A DNA stretch of 64,000 nt from Penium margaritaceum (Eukaryota; Streptophyta; Zygnematophyceae; Desmidiales; Peniaceae), in assembly GCA_023375785.1 (NCBI GenBank), contig SZWC01002440.1, positions 1 through 64,000 on the forward strand. The letters run 5' to 3'. Every line of letters begins with the position of its first letter. The stretch's first letter is position 1. The position numbers were made by a program, and so were the translations under genes. Below, one piece after another: positions 43,341 through 55,017 of this stretch. The notes beneath the pieces are model-generated. The model searched no databases, had not been told where the DNA came from, and was given only the letters and a program-made list of their open reading frames with translations.

Positions 43341-45506
43341 AAGCGAGAGAACGGTGGAACAAGCCAGAGAACAATGGAGCACACCAAGGAACGGTGGAGC
43401 AAGCCAGAGAAAGGTGGAGTAAGCCATAGAAAGGTAGAGCAAGCCAGAGAACGGTAGAGCAAGCCAGAGAATGGAAGAGCAAGCCAAAGAACGGTTGATC
43501 AAACCAGGGAACGGTAGAGTAAGCCAGAGAACACTGGAGCAATCCAGAGAACGGTGGAGGAAGCCAGAGGAGTGTGCACCAATGCATAGATAGGTGAAGC
43601 AAGCCAGAGAACGGTGGAGCAAGCCAGAGAGCGGTGGAGCAAGCCAGAGAATGGTGGAGCAAGCAAGTGAAAGGTGGAGCAAGCCAGGGAAATGTGGAGC
43701 AAGCCAGAGAACCGTGGAGCAAGCCTGAGAAAGGTGGAGCAAGCCAAAGACGGTGAAGCAAGCCAGAGAAAGGTGGCACAAGCCAAAGAAAGGTGGAGCA
43801 AGCCAGAGAAAGGCGGGGCAAGCCAGAGAATGGTGGAGCAAGCCAGGGAAAGGTGGAGCAAGTCAGAGAAACGTGGAGCAAACCAGGGAAAGGTGGAATA
43901 AGCCAGCGAAAGGTGGAGCAAGCCAGCGTAAGGTGGAGCAAGCAAGAGAACGGTGGAGCAAGCCAGAGAATGGTGGAGCAAGCCAGGGCATGGTGGAGCA
44001 AGCAAGAGACATTGAAGGAAGCCATAGAAAAGTGAAGCAAGACAAAGAAAGGTGGAGCAAGCCAGAGAAAGGTGGTACAAGCCAGACAAAGGTGGAGCAA
44101 GTCAGAGAATGGTGGAGCATACCAGAAAAATGTGAAGCTAGCAAGGGAAAGGTGAAGAAAGCCAGAGAAAGGTGGAGCAAGCAAGAGAAAGGTGGAGCAA
44201 GCCAGAGAAATGTGGAGCAAGCCAGAGAACTGCGGAGGAAGCCAGAGAACCGTGGAGCAAGCTAGAGAACGGTGGAGCAAGCCAGAGAAAGGTAGAGCAA
44301 GCCAGAGAGAGGTGGTGTAAGCCAGAGAAAGGTGGAGCAAGCCAGAGAACGTCGGAGCAAGACAGAGAACGGTGGAGCAAGCCAGAGAACAGTGGAGAGA
44401 GCCAGAAAATGGTGGATCAAGCCAGAGAACAATGTAGCAAGGCAGAGAACAGTGGAGCAAGCCAGAGAAAGGTGGAGCAAGCCATAAAAAGGTGGAGCAA
44501 GCCAGAGAACGGTGGAGGAAGCCAGAAAAAGAAGGAGTTAGCCAGAGAAACTTGGAGAAAGCCAGAGAAAGGTGGAGCAAGCCAGAGGAAGGTGGAGCAA
44601 GCCTGAGACTGCAGAGCAAGCCAGAGTACAGTGGAGCAGGCCAGAAAACGTTGGAGCAAGCCAAAGAAAGGTAGAGCAAGCCAAAGAAAGGTTGAGTAAG
44701 CCAGAGAAAAGTGAAGAAAGCCAAAGAACAATGGAACAAGACAGATAACAGTGAAGCAAGATAGAGATAGGTGGAGCAAGCCAGAGAACGGTGGAACAAG
44801 GTAGAGAAAGGTGGAGCAGGCCATAGAAACGTGGAGCAAGCCAGAGAACAGTAGAGCAAGAAAAAGAATGGAAGAGCAAACCTGAGAACGGTGGATCAAG
44901 CCAGAGAACGGTGGAGCAAGCTAGAGAGCAGTAGAGCAGCAAGAGAACGGTAGAGTGAGCCAGAGGAACGTGGAGCAATGCAAAGAATTGTGGAGCAAGC
45001 CAGGGAACGGTGGAGCAAGCTAAAGAATGGTGGAGCAAGCCAGAGAAAGGTGGAGCAAGCCACAGAACAGTGGAGCAAGCCAGAGAAAGGTGAAGCAAGC
45101 CTGAAAAAGTTGGAGCAAGCCAGAGAGAGGTGGAGCAAGCCAGAGAACAGTGGAGCAAGCGAGAGAATGGTGGAGCAAGCCAGAGAACAGTGGAGCAATT
45201 AAGATAATTGTGGAGCAAGCGAGAGATTGGTGGAGCAAGCCTGAGAACGGTGGAACAAGGCAGAGAACAATGGAGCATGCCAGAGACTGGTGGAGCAAGC
45301 CAGAGAACGATGGAGCAAGCCAAAGAACGATGGAGCAAAACAGAGAACAGTACAGCAAGCCAGAGAACAGCAGAGCAAGCCAGAGAAAGTGGCATCGCAA
45401 CGAAAGGTGGAGCAAGCCAGAGAACGGTGGAGCACGCTAGAGAATGGTGGAGCAGGCTAGAGAAAGGTGGAGCAAGCCAAATGAATATGGAGCAAGCCAT
45501 GGAACA

Positions 45507-45745
45507 GTTGAGCAAGTTGAACAGAGTTGAGTAAGCCTGAGAACGGTGGAGCAAGCTAGAGAATGGTGGAGCAGGCTAGAGAAAGGTGGTGCAAACCAGA
45601 TGAATATGGAGCAAGCCATAGAACAGTTGAGCAAGTTGAACAGAGTTGAGTAAGCCTGAGAACGGTGGAGCAAGCTAGAGAATGGTGGAGCAGGCTAGAG
45701 AAAGGTGGTGCAAACCAGATGAATATGGAGCAAGCCATAGAACAG
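45507..45745 (+). repeat. 119-bp local repeat in minisatellite A
   Basis: A segment starting GTTGAGCAAGTTGAACAGAG at 45507 is repeated almost exactly from 45626, and its later part extends to about 45745. The 119-base period (six units less one base) shows a recent block duplication that carried a one-base deletion with it. Confidence 0.85.
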
Positions 45746-48700
45746 TTGAGCAAGCCTCAGAACAATAGAGCAAGCCAGAGTAAGGTGGAGGAAGCCAAAA
45801 AAAGGTGGAGCAATCTGGAGAAAGATGGAGCAAGCCAGGGAGCTGTGGAACAAAACAGCGAATGATGGAGGAAGCCTGAAAACGGTGGAGCGAGCTAGAA
45901 AACATTGGAGAAAAGTAGAGAAAGCTGGAGCAAGCAAGAGAAAGTTGGAGCAAGCCAGAGAAAGGTTGAGCTAGCCAAAGAATGGTGGAGCGTGCAAGAG
46001 AACGATGGCACATGCCAGGGAAAGGTGGAGCGAGCCAAAGAAAAGTGGAGCAAGCCAGAGAACGGTGGAGCAAGCCAGGGAAAGGTGGACCAAGCCAGAG
46101 AAAGGTGGAGCAATCCAGAGAAAGGTGAAGTAAGCCAGGGAAGAGTGTTGTAAGCCAGAGAAAGGTGGAGCAAGTTAGAGAAAGGTAGAGCAAGCTAGAA
46201 AACGTTAGAGCAAGCCAGAGAATGGTGGAGCACGCCGGAGGAAAGTGGAGCAAGCCAGGGAAATGTTGAGCAAGCTAGAGACCGGTGGAGCAATCCAGGG
46301 AACGGTGGAGCAAGGCAGAGAAAGGTGGAGCAATCCAGGGAAAGGAGGAGAAAGCCAGAGAAAGGTGGAGCAAGCCAGAGAAAGGTGGAGCAAGCCACGG
46401 AAAGGTGGAGCAAGCCAGAGAAGGATGGAGCAAGCCAGAGAACGGTGACGCAAGACAGAGAAAGGCGGAGCAAGAATGAGAATGGTGGAGCAAGGCAGGG
46501 AAAGGTGGAGAAAGCCAGAGAAAGGAGGAGCAAGCCAATGAACGATGGAGAAAACCTGAGAAAAGTGGAGCAAGCCAGAGAACGGTGGAGCAAGCAAGGG
46601 AAAGGTGGAGCAAGCCAAAGAAAGGTGGAGCAAGCCAAGGAAAGGTGGAGCATGCCAGAGAAAGGTGGAGCAATCCAGAGAAAGGTGGAGCAAGCAAAGG
46701 AAAAGTGGAGCAAGCAAGAGAATGGTGGAGCAAGCAAGAGAATGGTAAAGCAAGCCAGAGAATGGCGGAGGAAGCCAGGGAAAGGTGGAGGAAGCAAGAG
46801 AGAGGTGGAGAAAACCGGAGAAAGAAGGTGCAAGCCAAAGAAATGTAGAGCAAACCACAGAACATTGAAGAATGTCAGAGAAAGGTTGAACTAGCCAGGG
46901 AAAGGTGGAGCAAGCCAGAGAAAGGTGAAGCAAGCCAGAGAAAGGTGGAGCAAGCTAGAGAAAGGCGGAACAAACCAGAGAATGGCAGAGCAAGCCAGAG
47001 AACGGTGGATCAAGTCAGAGAGCAGTGGAGTAAGCAATAGAAAGGTAGAGCAAGCCAGGGAAAGGTGAGGTAAGCCAGAGAATGATGGAGCAAGCCAGAG
47101 AACAGTGGAGCAAGTCAGAGAACGGTGGAGGAGGCCAGAGAACAGTGGAGCTAGCCAGAGAACGGTGGAGCAAGCCAGAGAACAATGGAGCAAGCCAGAC
47201 AACAGTGGAGCAAGCCAGAGAAAGGTGAAGCAAGGCAAATAACGGTAGAGCAAGCAAGAGAATGGAAGTGCAAGTCAGAGAATGGTGGATCAAGCCAAAG
47301 AACGGTGGAGCAAGCCAGAGCAATGCAGAGAAAGGTGGAGCAAGCCAGAGAAAGGTGGAGCAAGCCAGAGAGCAGTGGACGAAGCTAGAGAATGGTGGAG
47401 CAAGCAAGAGAAAGGTGGAGGGATCCACATGAAGATGGAGCGACCCAGAGAACGGTGGAGCAAGCCAGAGAACAGTGGAGAAAGCGAGAGAAAGGTGAAG
47501 CAAGCCAGAGAAAGTTGGAGCAAGCCAGGGAACGGTGGTGCAAGTAAAGCGATGTTGCAAGCCAGAGAAATGTGGAGCAAGCCAGAGAATGGTGGAGCAA
47601 ACAAGAGAAAGGTGGAGCAAGTCAGAGAATGGTGGGGCAAGCCAAATAAAGATGAAGCAAGCCAGAGAAAGTTGGAAAAAGTCAGGGAAAGGTGGAGCAA
47701 TCAAGTGAAAGGTGGAGCAAGCTAGAGAACAGTGGAGCAAAACAGAGAAAAGTGGAGTAGACCAGAGAACAATGGAGCAAGGCAGGGAAAGGTCGAGCAT
47801 GCCAAAGACAGGTGGAGCAAGCCAGAGAACGCTAGAGCAGGCCAGAGAATTGTCGTGCAAGCCAGAGAAAGGTGGAGCAAGCTAGGGAAATGTGGAGCAA
47901 CCCAGAGAACGGTGGAGCATGCCAGGGAAAGGTCGGGCAAGCCAGAGAAAGGGGGAGCAAGGCAGAGAAATGTAGAGCAAGTCAGGAAAAGGTGGAGCAA
48001 GCCAGAGAAAGGTGGAGCAAGCCAAAAAACGGTGGAGAAAACCAAGGAAAGGTGAAGCAAGCTAGAGAACGGTGAAGCAAGCCAGGGAAAGGTGGAGCAA
48101 GCCAGAGAAAGGTGGAGCAAGCCATGGAAAGCTGGAGCAAGCCAGAGAAAGGTGGAGCAAGCCAGAAAAACGTGGTGCAAGCAAGAGAGCTGTGGAGCAA
48201 ACCAGAAACGGTGGAGCAAGCCAGAGCATGGTGGAGCAAGCCAGAGAATGGTGGAGGAAGCCAGGGAAAGGTGGAGCAAGCCAAAGAAAGGTGGAGCAAG
48301 CCAGAGAAAAGTAGTGCAAGCCAGACAATGGTGGAGCAAGTCAGAGAACGATGGAGCATGCCAGAAAAAGGTGGATCTAGCAAGGGAAAGGTGGAGAAAG
48401 CCAGAGAAAGGTGGAGCAAGCAATAGAAAGGTGGAGCAAGCCAAAGAAAGGTCGAGCAAGCCAGAGAACCACGGAGCAAGCCAGAGAACCGTGGAGCAAG
48501 CTAGAGAACAGTGGAGCAAGCAAGAGAAAAGTAGAGCAAGCCAGGGAGAGGTGGAGTAAGCCAGAGAAAGGTGGAGCAATCCAGAGAACGGTGGAGCAAG
48601 ACAGAGAACGGTGGAGCAAGCCAGAGAACAATGGAGCAATGCAGAGAACAGTAGAGCAAGCCAGAGAAAGGTGGAGCAAGCCATAGAATAGTGGAGCAAG

Positions 48701-49079
48701 CAAGAGAACAGTAGAGCAAGCCAGAGAATGTAAAAGCAAGCCAGAGAACGGTGGATCAAACCAGAGAATGGTTGAAAAATCCAGGGAACAGTGGGGGAAG
48801 CCAGAGAACGTTGAAGCAAGCCAGAGGAATGTGCAGCAATGCAGAGAAAGGTGGAGCAAGTCAGAGAAAGGTAGAGAAAGCCAGAGAGCGGTGGAGCAAG
48901 CTAGAAAAAGGTGGAGCAAGCTAGAGAAAGATGGAGAAATCTTGATGAAGGTGGAGCAAGCCAGAGAATGGTGGAGCAAGCCAGAGGACAGTGGAGCAAG
49001 CCAGAGAAAGGTGAAGCAAGTCAGAGTATGGTGGAGCAAGCTAGAGAAGAGTGGAGCAGGCTAGAGAAAGGTGGAGCAA

Positions 49080-50845
49080 GCCAGATGAAGATGGAGCAAG
49101 CCAGAGAACGGTTGAGCAAGCCTGATAACAATAGAGGAAGCCAGAGTAAGGTGGAGCAAGCCAAAGAAAGGTAAAGGAATCCAGAGAAAGGTGGAGCAAG
49201 CCAGGGAACTGAGGAACAAAACAGTGAATTATGGAGCAAGCCTCAAAACGGTGGAGCAAGCTAGAAAACAGTGGAGTAAACTAGAGAAAGCTGGAGCAAG
49301 CTAGAGAAAGTTGGAACAAACCTGAGAACGGTGGATCAAGCCAGAGAACGGTGGAGCAAGACAAAGAACAGTGGAGCAAGCCAGAGAACGGTAGAGTGAG
49401 CCAGAGAAATGTGGAGCAATGTAGAGAAAGGTGGAGCAAGCCAAAGAAAGGTGGAGCAAGCCAAGGAGCGGTGGAGCAAGCTGGGGAATGGTGGTGCAAG
49501 CCTGAGAAAGGTGGAGCAAGCCAGATGAAGGTAGAGCAAGTCAGAGAACAGTGGAGCAAGCCAGAGAACAGTGGAGCAAGCTAGAGAAAGGTGAAGCAAG
49601 CCACAGAAAGTTGGAGTAAGGTAGAGGAAGATGGAGCAAGCCAGGGAACGGTGGAGCAAGTCAGAAAATGGTGAAGCAATACAGAGAACGGTGGAGCAAG
49701 CCAGAGAACAGTGGAGCAAGCCAGAGAAATGTGAAGCAAGCCAAAGAAAGTTCGAGCAAGCCAGAGAAAGTTGAAGCAAGCCAGAGAACGGTGGAGCAAG
49801 CCAGAGGACTGTGGAGCAAGCCAGAGAACAGTAGAGCAAGCCAGATAATGGTGAAGCTAGCCAGAGAATGGTGGAGCATGCCTGAGAACAGTAGAACAAG
49901 GCAGAGAACCATGGAGCACGCCAGAGACCGGTGGAGCAAGCCAGAGAACGGTGGAGCAAGCCAGAGAACAGTGGAGCAAGCCAGAGAACGGCAAAGCAAG
50001 CCAGAGAAAGGTAGAGCATGCCAAGGAAAGGTAGAGCAAGCCAGAGAGTGGTGGCGCAAGCCAGAGAACGGTGGAGCAATCTAGAAAACGGTGGACGAGG
50101 CTAGAGAAATGAGCAAACCAGATGAAGATGGAGCAAACCAGAAAACAGTTGAGCAAGCGTGAGAACAATAGAGCAAGGCAGAGTAAGTTGGAGCAAGCAA
50201 GAGAAAGGTAAGGAAAGCCAGAGAAAGGTGGAGCAAGCCAGGGAACTGTGGAGCAAGTCAGCGAATGATGGAGGAAGCCTGAAAACGGTGGAGGGAGCTA
50301 GAAAACAGTGGAGCAAACTAGAGAATGGTGGAGCTAGCCAGAGAAAGTTGGAGCAAGCCAGAGAAAGGTAGAGCTAGCCAAAGAACGGTGGAGCAAACCA
50401 GATAAGGATGGCACAAGCCAAGGAAAGGTGGAGCAAGACAGCGAAAGGTGGAGCAAGCCAGAGCACAGTGGAGTTAGCCAGGGAAAGGTGGACCAAGCCA
50501 GAGGAAGGTGGAGCAATCCAGAGAAAGGTGAAGCAAGCCAGGAAAGAGTGGAGCAAGCCAGAGAAAGGTGGAGTAAGCTAGAGAAAGGTAGAGCATGCTA
50601 GACAAAGTGAGAGCAAGCCAGAGAACAGTGGAGCACTCCGGAGGAAGGTGGAGCAAGCCAGGGAAAGGTGGAGAAAGTCAGAGAACGGTGGAGCAATCCA
50701 GGGAACGCTGGAGCAAGCCAGAGAAAGGTGGAGCAATCCATGAAAGGAAAAGCAAGCTAGAGGAAGGTGAGCAAGCCAGAGAAAGGTGGAGCAAGACAGG
50801 GAAAGGTGGAGCAAGCCAGAGTAAGATGGAGCAAGCCAAAAAACA
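49080..50845 (+). repeat. Higher-order duplication in minisatellite A (copy 2 of a pair)
   Basis: Partner of 41640-43340; the order of variant units is shared across roughly 1.7 kb with scattered substitutions. Confidence 0.8.
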
Positions 50846-50995
50846 GTGAAGCAAGCCAGAAAAAGGTGGAGCAAGAACTTGAATGGTGGAGCAAGCCAGG
50901 GAAATGTGTGCATGCCAGAGAAAGGTGGAGCAATAAAGGGATAGGTGGAGCAAACCAGAGAAAGGTGGAGCAAGCCAGAGAGAGGTGAAGCAAGC

Positions 50996-51027
50996 CTCCA
51001 CCTTTCTCTGGCCAGAGAAAGGTGGAG
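50996..51027. repeat. Perfect 32-bp palindrome from one inverted minisatellite unit
   Basis: CTCCACCTTTCTCTGG is followed immediately by its reverse complement CCAGAGAAAGGTGGAG. It is the only reversal of unit direction I found in about 28 kb of minisatellite A. Confidence 0.92.
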
Positions 51028-54000
51028 CAAACCAAAGAATTGTGGAGCAAGCAATAGAAAGGTGGAGCAAGCCAGAGAACGGTGAAGCAAGCCAGAGAAA
51101 GGTGGAGCAAGCCAGAGAAAGCTGGATCAAGCCAGATAAAGGTGCAGCAAGCTTGAGAGAGTTGGAGCAAGCGCGAGAAAGGTGGAGCAAGCCAGAGAAA
51201 GGGGGAGCAAGACATGGAAAGGTGGAGCAAGCCAGAGAAAGGTGGAGCAAGCCAAAGAATCGTGGAGAAAACCAGAGAAAAAGGGAGCAAGCCAAAGAAC
51301 GGTGGAGCAAGCCAAGGAAAGGTGGAGCAAGCCAAAGAAAGGTGGAGTAAGCCAGGGTAAAGTGGACCAAGCCAGAGAAAGGTGGAACAAGCCAGAGAAA
51401 GGTGAAGTAAGCAAGAGGACTGAGGAGAAGGCCAGAGGACGGTGGAGCAAGCTAGAGAATGGTGGAGCAAGCCAGAGAACGGTGGAGGAAGTCAGGGAAA
51501 GGTAGAGCAAGCAATACAAAGTTGGAGCAAGCCAGAGAAATGTGGTGTAAGCCAGAGAAAGATGCAGCAAATCACAGAACGGTGGAGCATGCCAAAGAAA
51601 GGTGGAGCTAGCCATGGAAAGGTGAAGAAAGCCACAGAAAGGTGGAGCAAGCCAGAGAAAGGTGCAGCAAGCCAGAGAAAGCTGGAGCAAGCCAGAGAAT
51701 GGCGGATCAAGCCAGAGAACAGTGCAGCAAGCCAGAGAACGGTGAAGCAAGCCAGTGAAACTTAGAACAAGCCAGGGAAAGGTGGAGTAAACCAGAGAAA
51801 GGTAGAGCAAGCCAGAGAACGGTGCAGCAAGAAAGAGAACCGTGGAGCATGCCAAAGAACGGTGGAGCAAGCCAGAGAACGGTGGAGCAAGCCAGAAAAC
51901 AACGGAGCAAGCCACAGAACAGTAGAGCAAGCCAGAGAAAAGTGCAGCAACTCATTGAAAGGTGGAGCAAGCCAGAGAACGGTAGAGCAAGCCAGAGAAG
52001 AAGTGCAAGCCAAAGAACGGTTGAACAAGGCAGGGAACAATAGAGCAAGCCAGAATACAGTGGAGCAAGCCTGAGATTGGTGGAGCAAGCCAGAGGAGTG
52101 TCCAGCAATGCAGAGAAAGGTGAAGCAAGCCAGAGAAAGGTGGAGCAAGCCAGAGAGCGGTGGAGCAAGCCAGAGAACGGTGGAGCAAGCCAGAGAAAGG
52201 TGGAGCAAGCCAAAGACAGTGGAGCAAGCCAGAGAACGGTGGAGCAAGCTAGAGAAAGGTGGAGCAAGCCAGAGAGAGGTGGGGCAAGCCAGAGAAAGGT
52301 GGAGCAAGACAGAGAAATGTAGAGCAAGTAAAGAAGAGGTGGAGCAGGCCAGAAAAAGGTGGAGCAAGCCATAGAATGGTGGAGAAAAACAGAGAAAGGT
52401 GGAGCAAGCCAGAGAACAGTGAAGCAAGCCAGGGAAAGGTGGAGGAAGCAAGAGAAAGGTGGAGCAAGCCAGAGAAAGGTGGAGCAAGCCAGAGAAAGGT
52501 GGAGCAAGCCAGCGATAGGTGGAGCAAGCAAGATAACTGTGGAGCAAGCCAGAAACGGTGGAGCAAGCCAGAGCATGGTGGAGCAAGCCAGAGAACGGTG
52601 GAGGAAGCCAGAGAAAGGTGGAGCCAGCCAGAGAAAGGTGGAGGAAGCCAGAGAAAGGTATTGCAAGCCAAACAAAGGTGGAGCAAGTCAGAGAACGGTG
52701 GAGCATGCCAGAAAAAGTGGATCTAGCAAGGGAAAGGTGGAGAAAGCCAGAGAAAGGTGGAGCAAGAAATAGAAAGGTCGAGCAAGCCAAAGAAATGTTG
52801 AGCAAGCCAGGGAACTGCTGAGAAAACCAGAGAACCGTGGAGAAGGCTAGAGAACAGTGGAGCAAGCCAGAGAAAGGTAGAGCAAGCCAGGGTTAGGTGG
52901 AGTAAGCCAGAGAAAGGTGGAGCAATACAGAGATCGGTGGAGCAATACAGAGAACGGTGGAGCAAGACAGAGAACAGTGGAGCAAGACAGAGAACCGTGG
53001 AGCAAGCCAGAGAACAATGGAGCAAGCCAGAGAACGGTGGAGCATGCCAGAGAACAATGGAGCAAGGCAGAGAACGGTAGAGCAAGCCAGAGAAAGGTGG
53101 AGCAAGCCATAGAAAGGTGGAGCAAGCAAGAGAACATTAGAGCAAGCCAGAGAATGGAAAAGCAAGCCAGAGAATGGTGGATCAAGCCAGAGTATGGTTG
53201 AACAAGCCAGAGAACAGTCGGGGAAGCCAGAGAACGTTGAAGCAAGCCAGAGGAATGTGGAGCAATGCAGAGAAAGGTGGAGCAAGTCAGAGAAAGGTGG
53301 AGAAAGCCAAAGAGCGGTGGAGCAAGCTGGAGAATGGTGGAGCAAGCCAGAGAAAGGTGGAGAAATATTGATGAGGGTGGAGAAAGCCAGGGAATGATGT
53401 AGCAAGCAAGGGAACAGTGGAGCTAGCCAGAGAAAGGTGAAGCAAACGAGAGAAAGTTTGAGCAAGCCAGAAAAAGATGGAGCAATCCAGGAAATGGTGC
53501 AGCAAGACAGAGAATGGTGGAGCAAGCTAGAGAAAGATGAAGCAATCTAGAGAATGGTGGAGCAATCCAGAGAAAGGTGGAGCAAGCCATAGAAACGTGG
53601 GGTAAGCAAGAGAAAGCTGGACCGAGCAAGAGAAAGGTGGCGCATGTTAGGGAAAGATGGAGCAAGCCAGAGAACGGTGAAGCAAGCCAGAGAACCTTAG
53701 AGTAAGCCAGGGAAAGGTCGACCAAGCCAGAGAAAGGTGGAGCAAGCAAGGGAAAGGTGGAGCAAGCCAGAGAAATGAGGAGCAAACAAGAGAACGGTGG
53801 AGCAAGCCAGAGAACAGTGGAGCAAGCCAGAGAATGGTGGAGCAAGCCAGAGAACCGTGGAGGAAGCCAGAGAAAGAGGGAGTTAGCCAGACAAAGGTGG
53901 AGAAAGCCAGAGAAAGGTGGAGCAGGCCAGAGAAAGGTGGAGCAAGCCAGAGGAAGGTGGAGCAAGCCAGAAAGGTAGAGCAAGCCAGGGAAAGGTGGAG

Positions 54001-54379
54001 TAAACCAGAGAAAAGTGGAGCAAGCCAAAGAACAGTGGAGCAAGAGAGAGAACGGTGATGGAAGACACAGAACGGTGGAGCAAGCCAGAGAACGATGGAG
54101 CAAGCCAAAGAACAGTGGAGCAAGCCAGAGAACGGTGGAACAAGGCAGAGAAAGGTGGAGCAAGCCATAGAAAGTTGGAGCAAGCCAGAGAACGGTAGAG
54201 TAAGCCATAGAACGGAAGAGTAAACCTGAGAACGCTGGATCAAGCCAGAGAATGGTGGAGCAAGCCAGAGAACAGTGGAGCAAGCCAGAGAACGGTAGAG
54301 TAAGACAAAGGAATGTGGAGCAATGTAGAGAAAGGTGGAACAAGCCAGAGAAAGGTGGAGCAAGCCAGGGAGCGGTGGA

Positions 54380-55017
54380 TAAGGCTGCACACGAATCCTT
54401 GGATTCGTGAATCTGGTTCACGAATCCCGAATCCGGACCCGGATTCACAAATCCGGATCCAGGGTTGGGTCTCATATGGGGATTCGGGAATCCACTCACG
54501 AATCCTTGGGGAGGGGGNNNNNNNNNNNNNNNNNNNNNNNNGTTTCAGGCTCGGGCGATAGCATAAATCTCACTTGTCTGGCCTGACGCCGGACGTTGTG
54601 CCTCGGTGTCACCTCCCACTTAAGGGTACAGAAGCATAGTTCTGAGATTGGGGGGGGGGAGGACAGCGAGCCTGAGATTTTTCCTCCGTCAGAGCTGACA
54701 CGTGGCACACCAGCGATGTACTACCGCTGGCTTCTCGGCAGCTTGGAGCCACCACGAACTCGTACCGTGGATGTGCGAGATGCTATATAGTGCGGGTTAA
54801 TTTGACGTTCCGCATAGATTACTTGGCTGTCACGCCAAAACAATCGCACCAGCAACAGCTGGTGCATGTTTTGGTATGGATTCGCCAGAATTCGCGAATC
54901 CAACAGGATTCGCGAATCTTGGATCCGGATCCGCGAATCCGAATCCAACTATGGATTCGGACTCTCGAATCCGGATCCAGCCTGAGATTCGCGAACCGGA
55001 TTCGGTGTGCAGCCTTA
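54380..55017. mobile_element. hAT-type MITE with 8-bp target duplication
   Basis: Terminal inverted repeats TAAGGCTGCACACGAATCC and, at the right end, GATTCGGTGTGCAGCCTTA differ at about one position. They are flanked by a perfect 8-bp duplication GCGGTGGA (54372-54379 and 55018-55025). An 8-bp duplication and ends of the form YARNG are hallmarks of hAT elements. The sub-terminal regions are packed with GGATTCG, GGATCCGGATC and CGAATCC words in both orientations, possible transposase binding sites. There is no transposase ORF, so it would need one supplied in trans. The true length is unknown because of a 24-N gap at 54518-54541. Confidence 0.92.
54518..54541. other. Assembly gap (24 N) inside the MITE
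   Basis: It directly follows GGGGAGGGGG. Another long G run lies at about 54649-54658, so the gap may reflect difficulty sequencing homopurine tracts. Confidence 0.95.

Larger units (their letters stand above)
38371..54379 (+). repeat. Minisatellite A, block 3c
   Basis: About 800 units, the largest block. Long open frames occur on both strands (for example 798 codons minus at 39407-41803, 642 codons minus at 39168-41096, 404 codons plus at 39450-40664). They overlap one another in different frames and encode the same 20-residue cycles, so none is called. Higher-order copies are visible: 41640-43340 recurs at about 49080-50845, and a shorter module recurs near 40445, 44095, 48340, 51570 and 52685. 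One inverted unit creates a perfect palindrome at 50996-51027. Confidence 0.96.
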
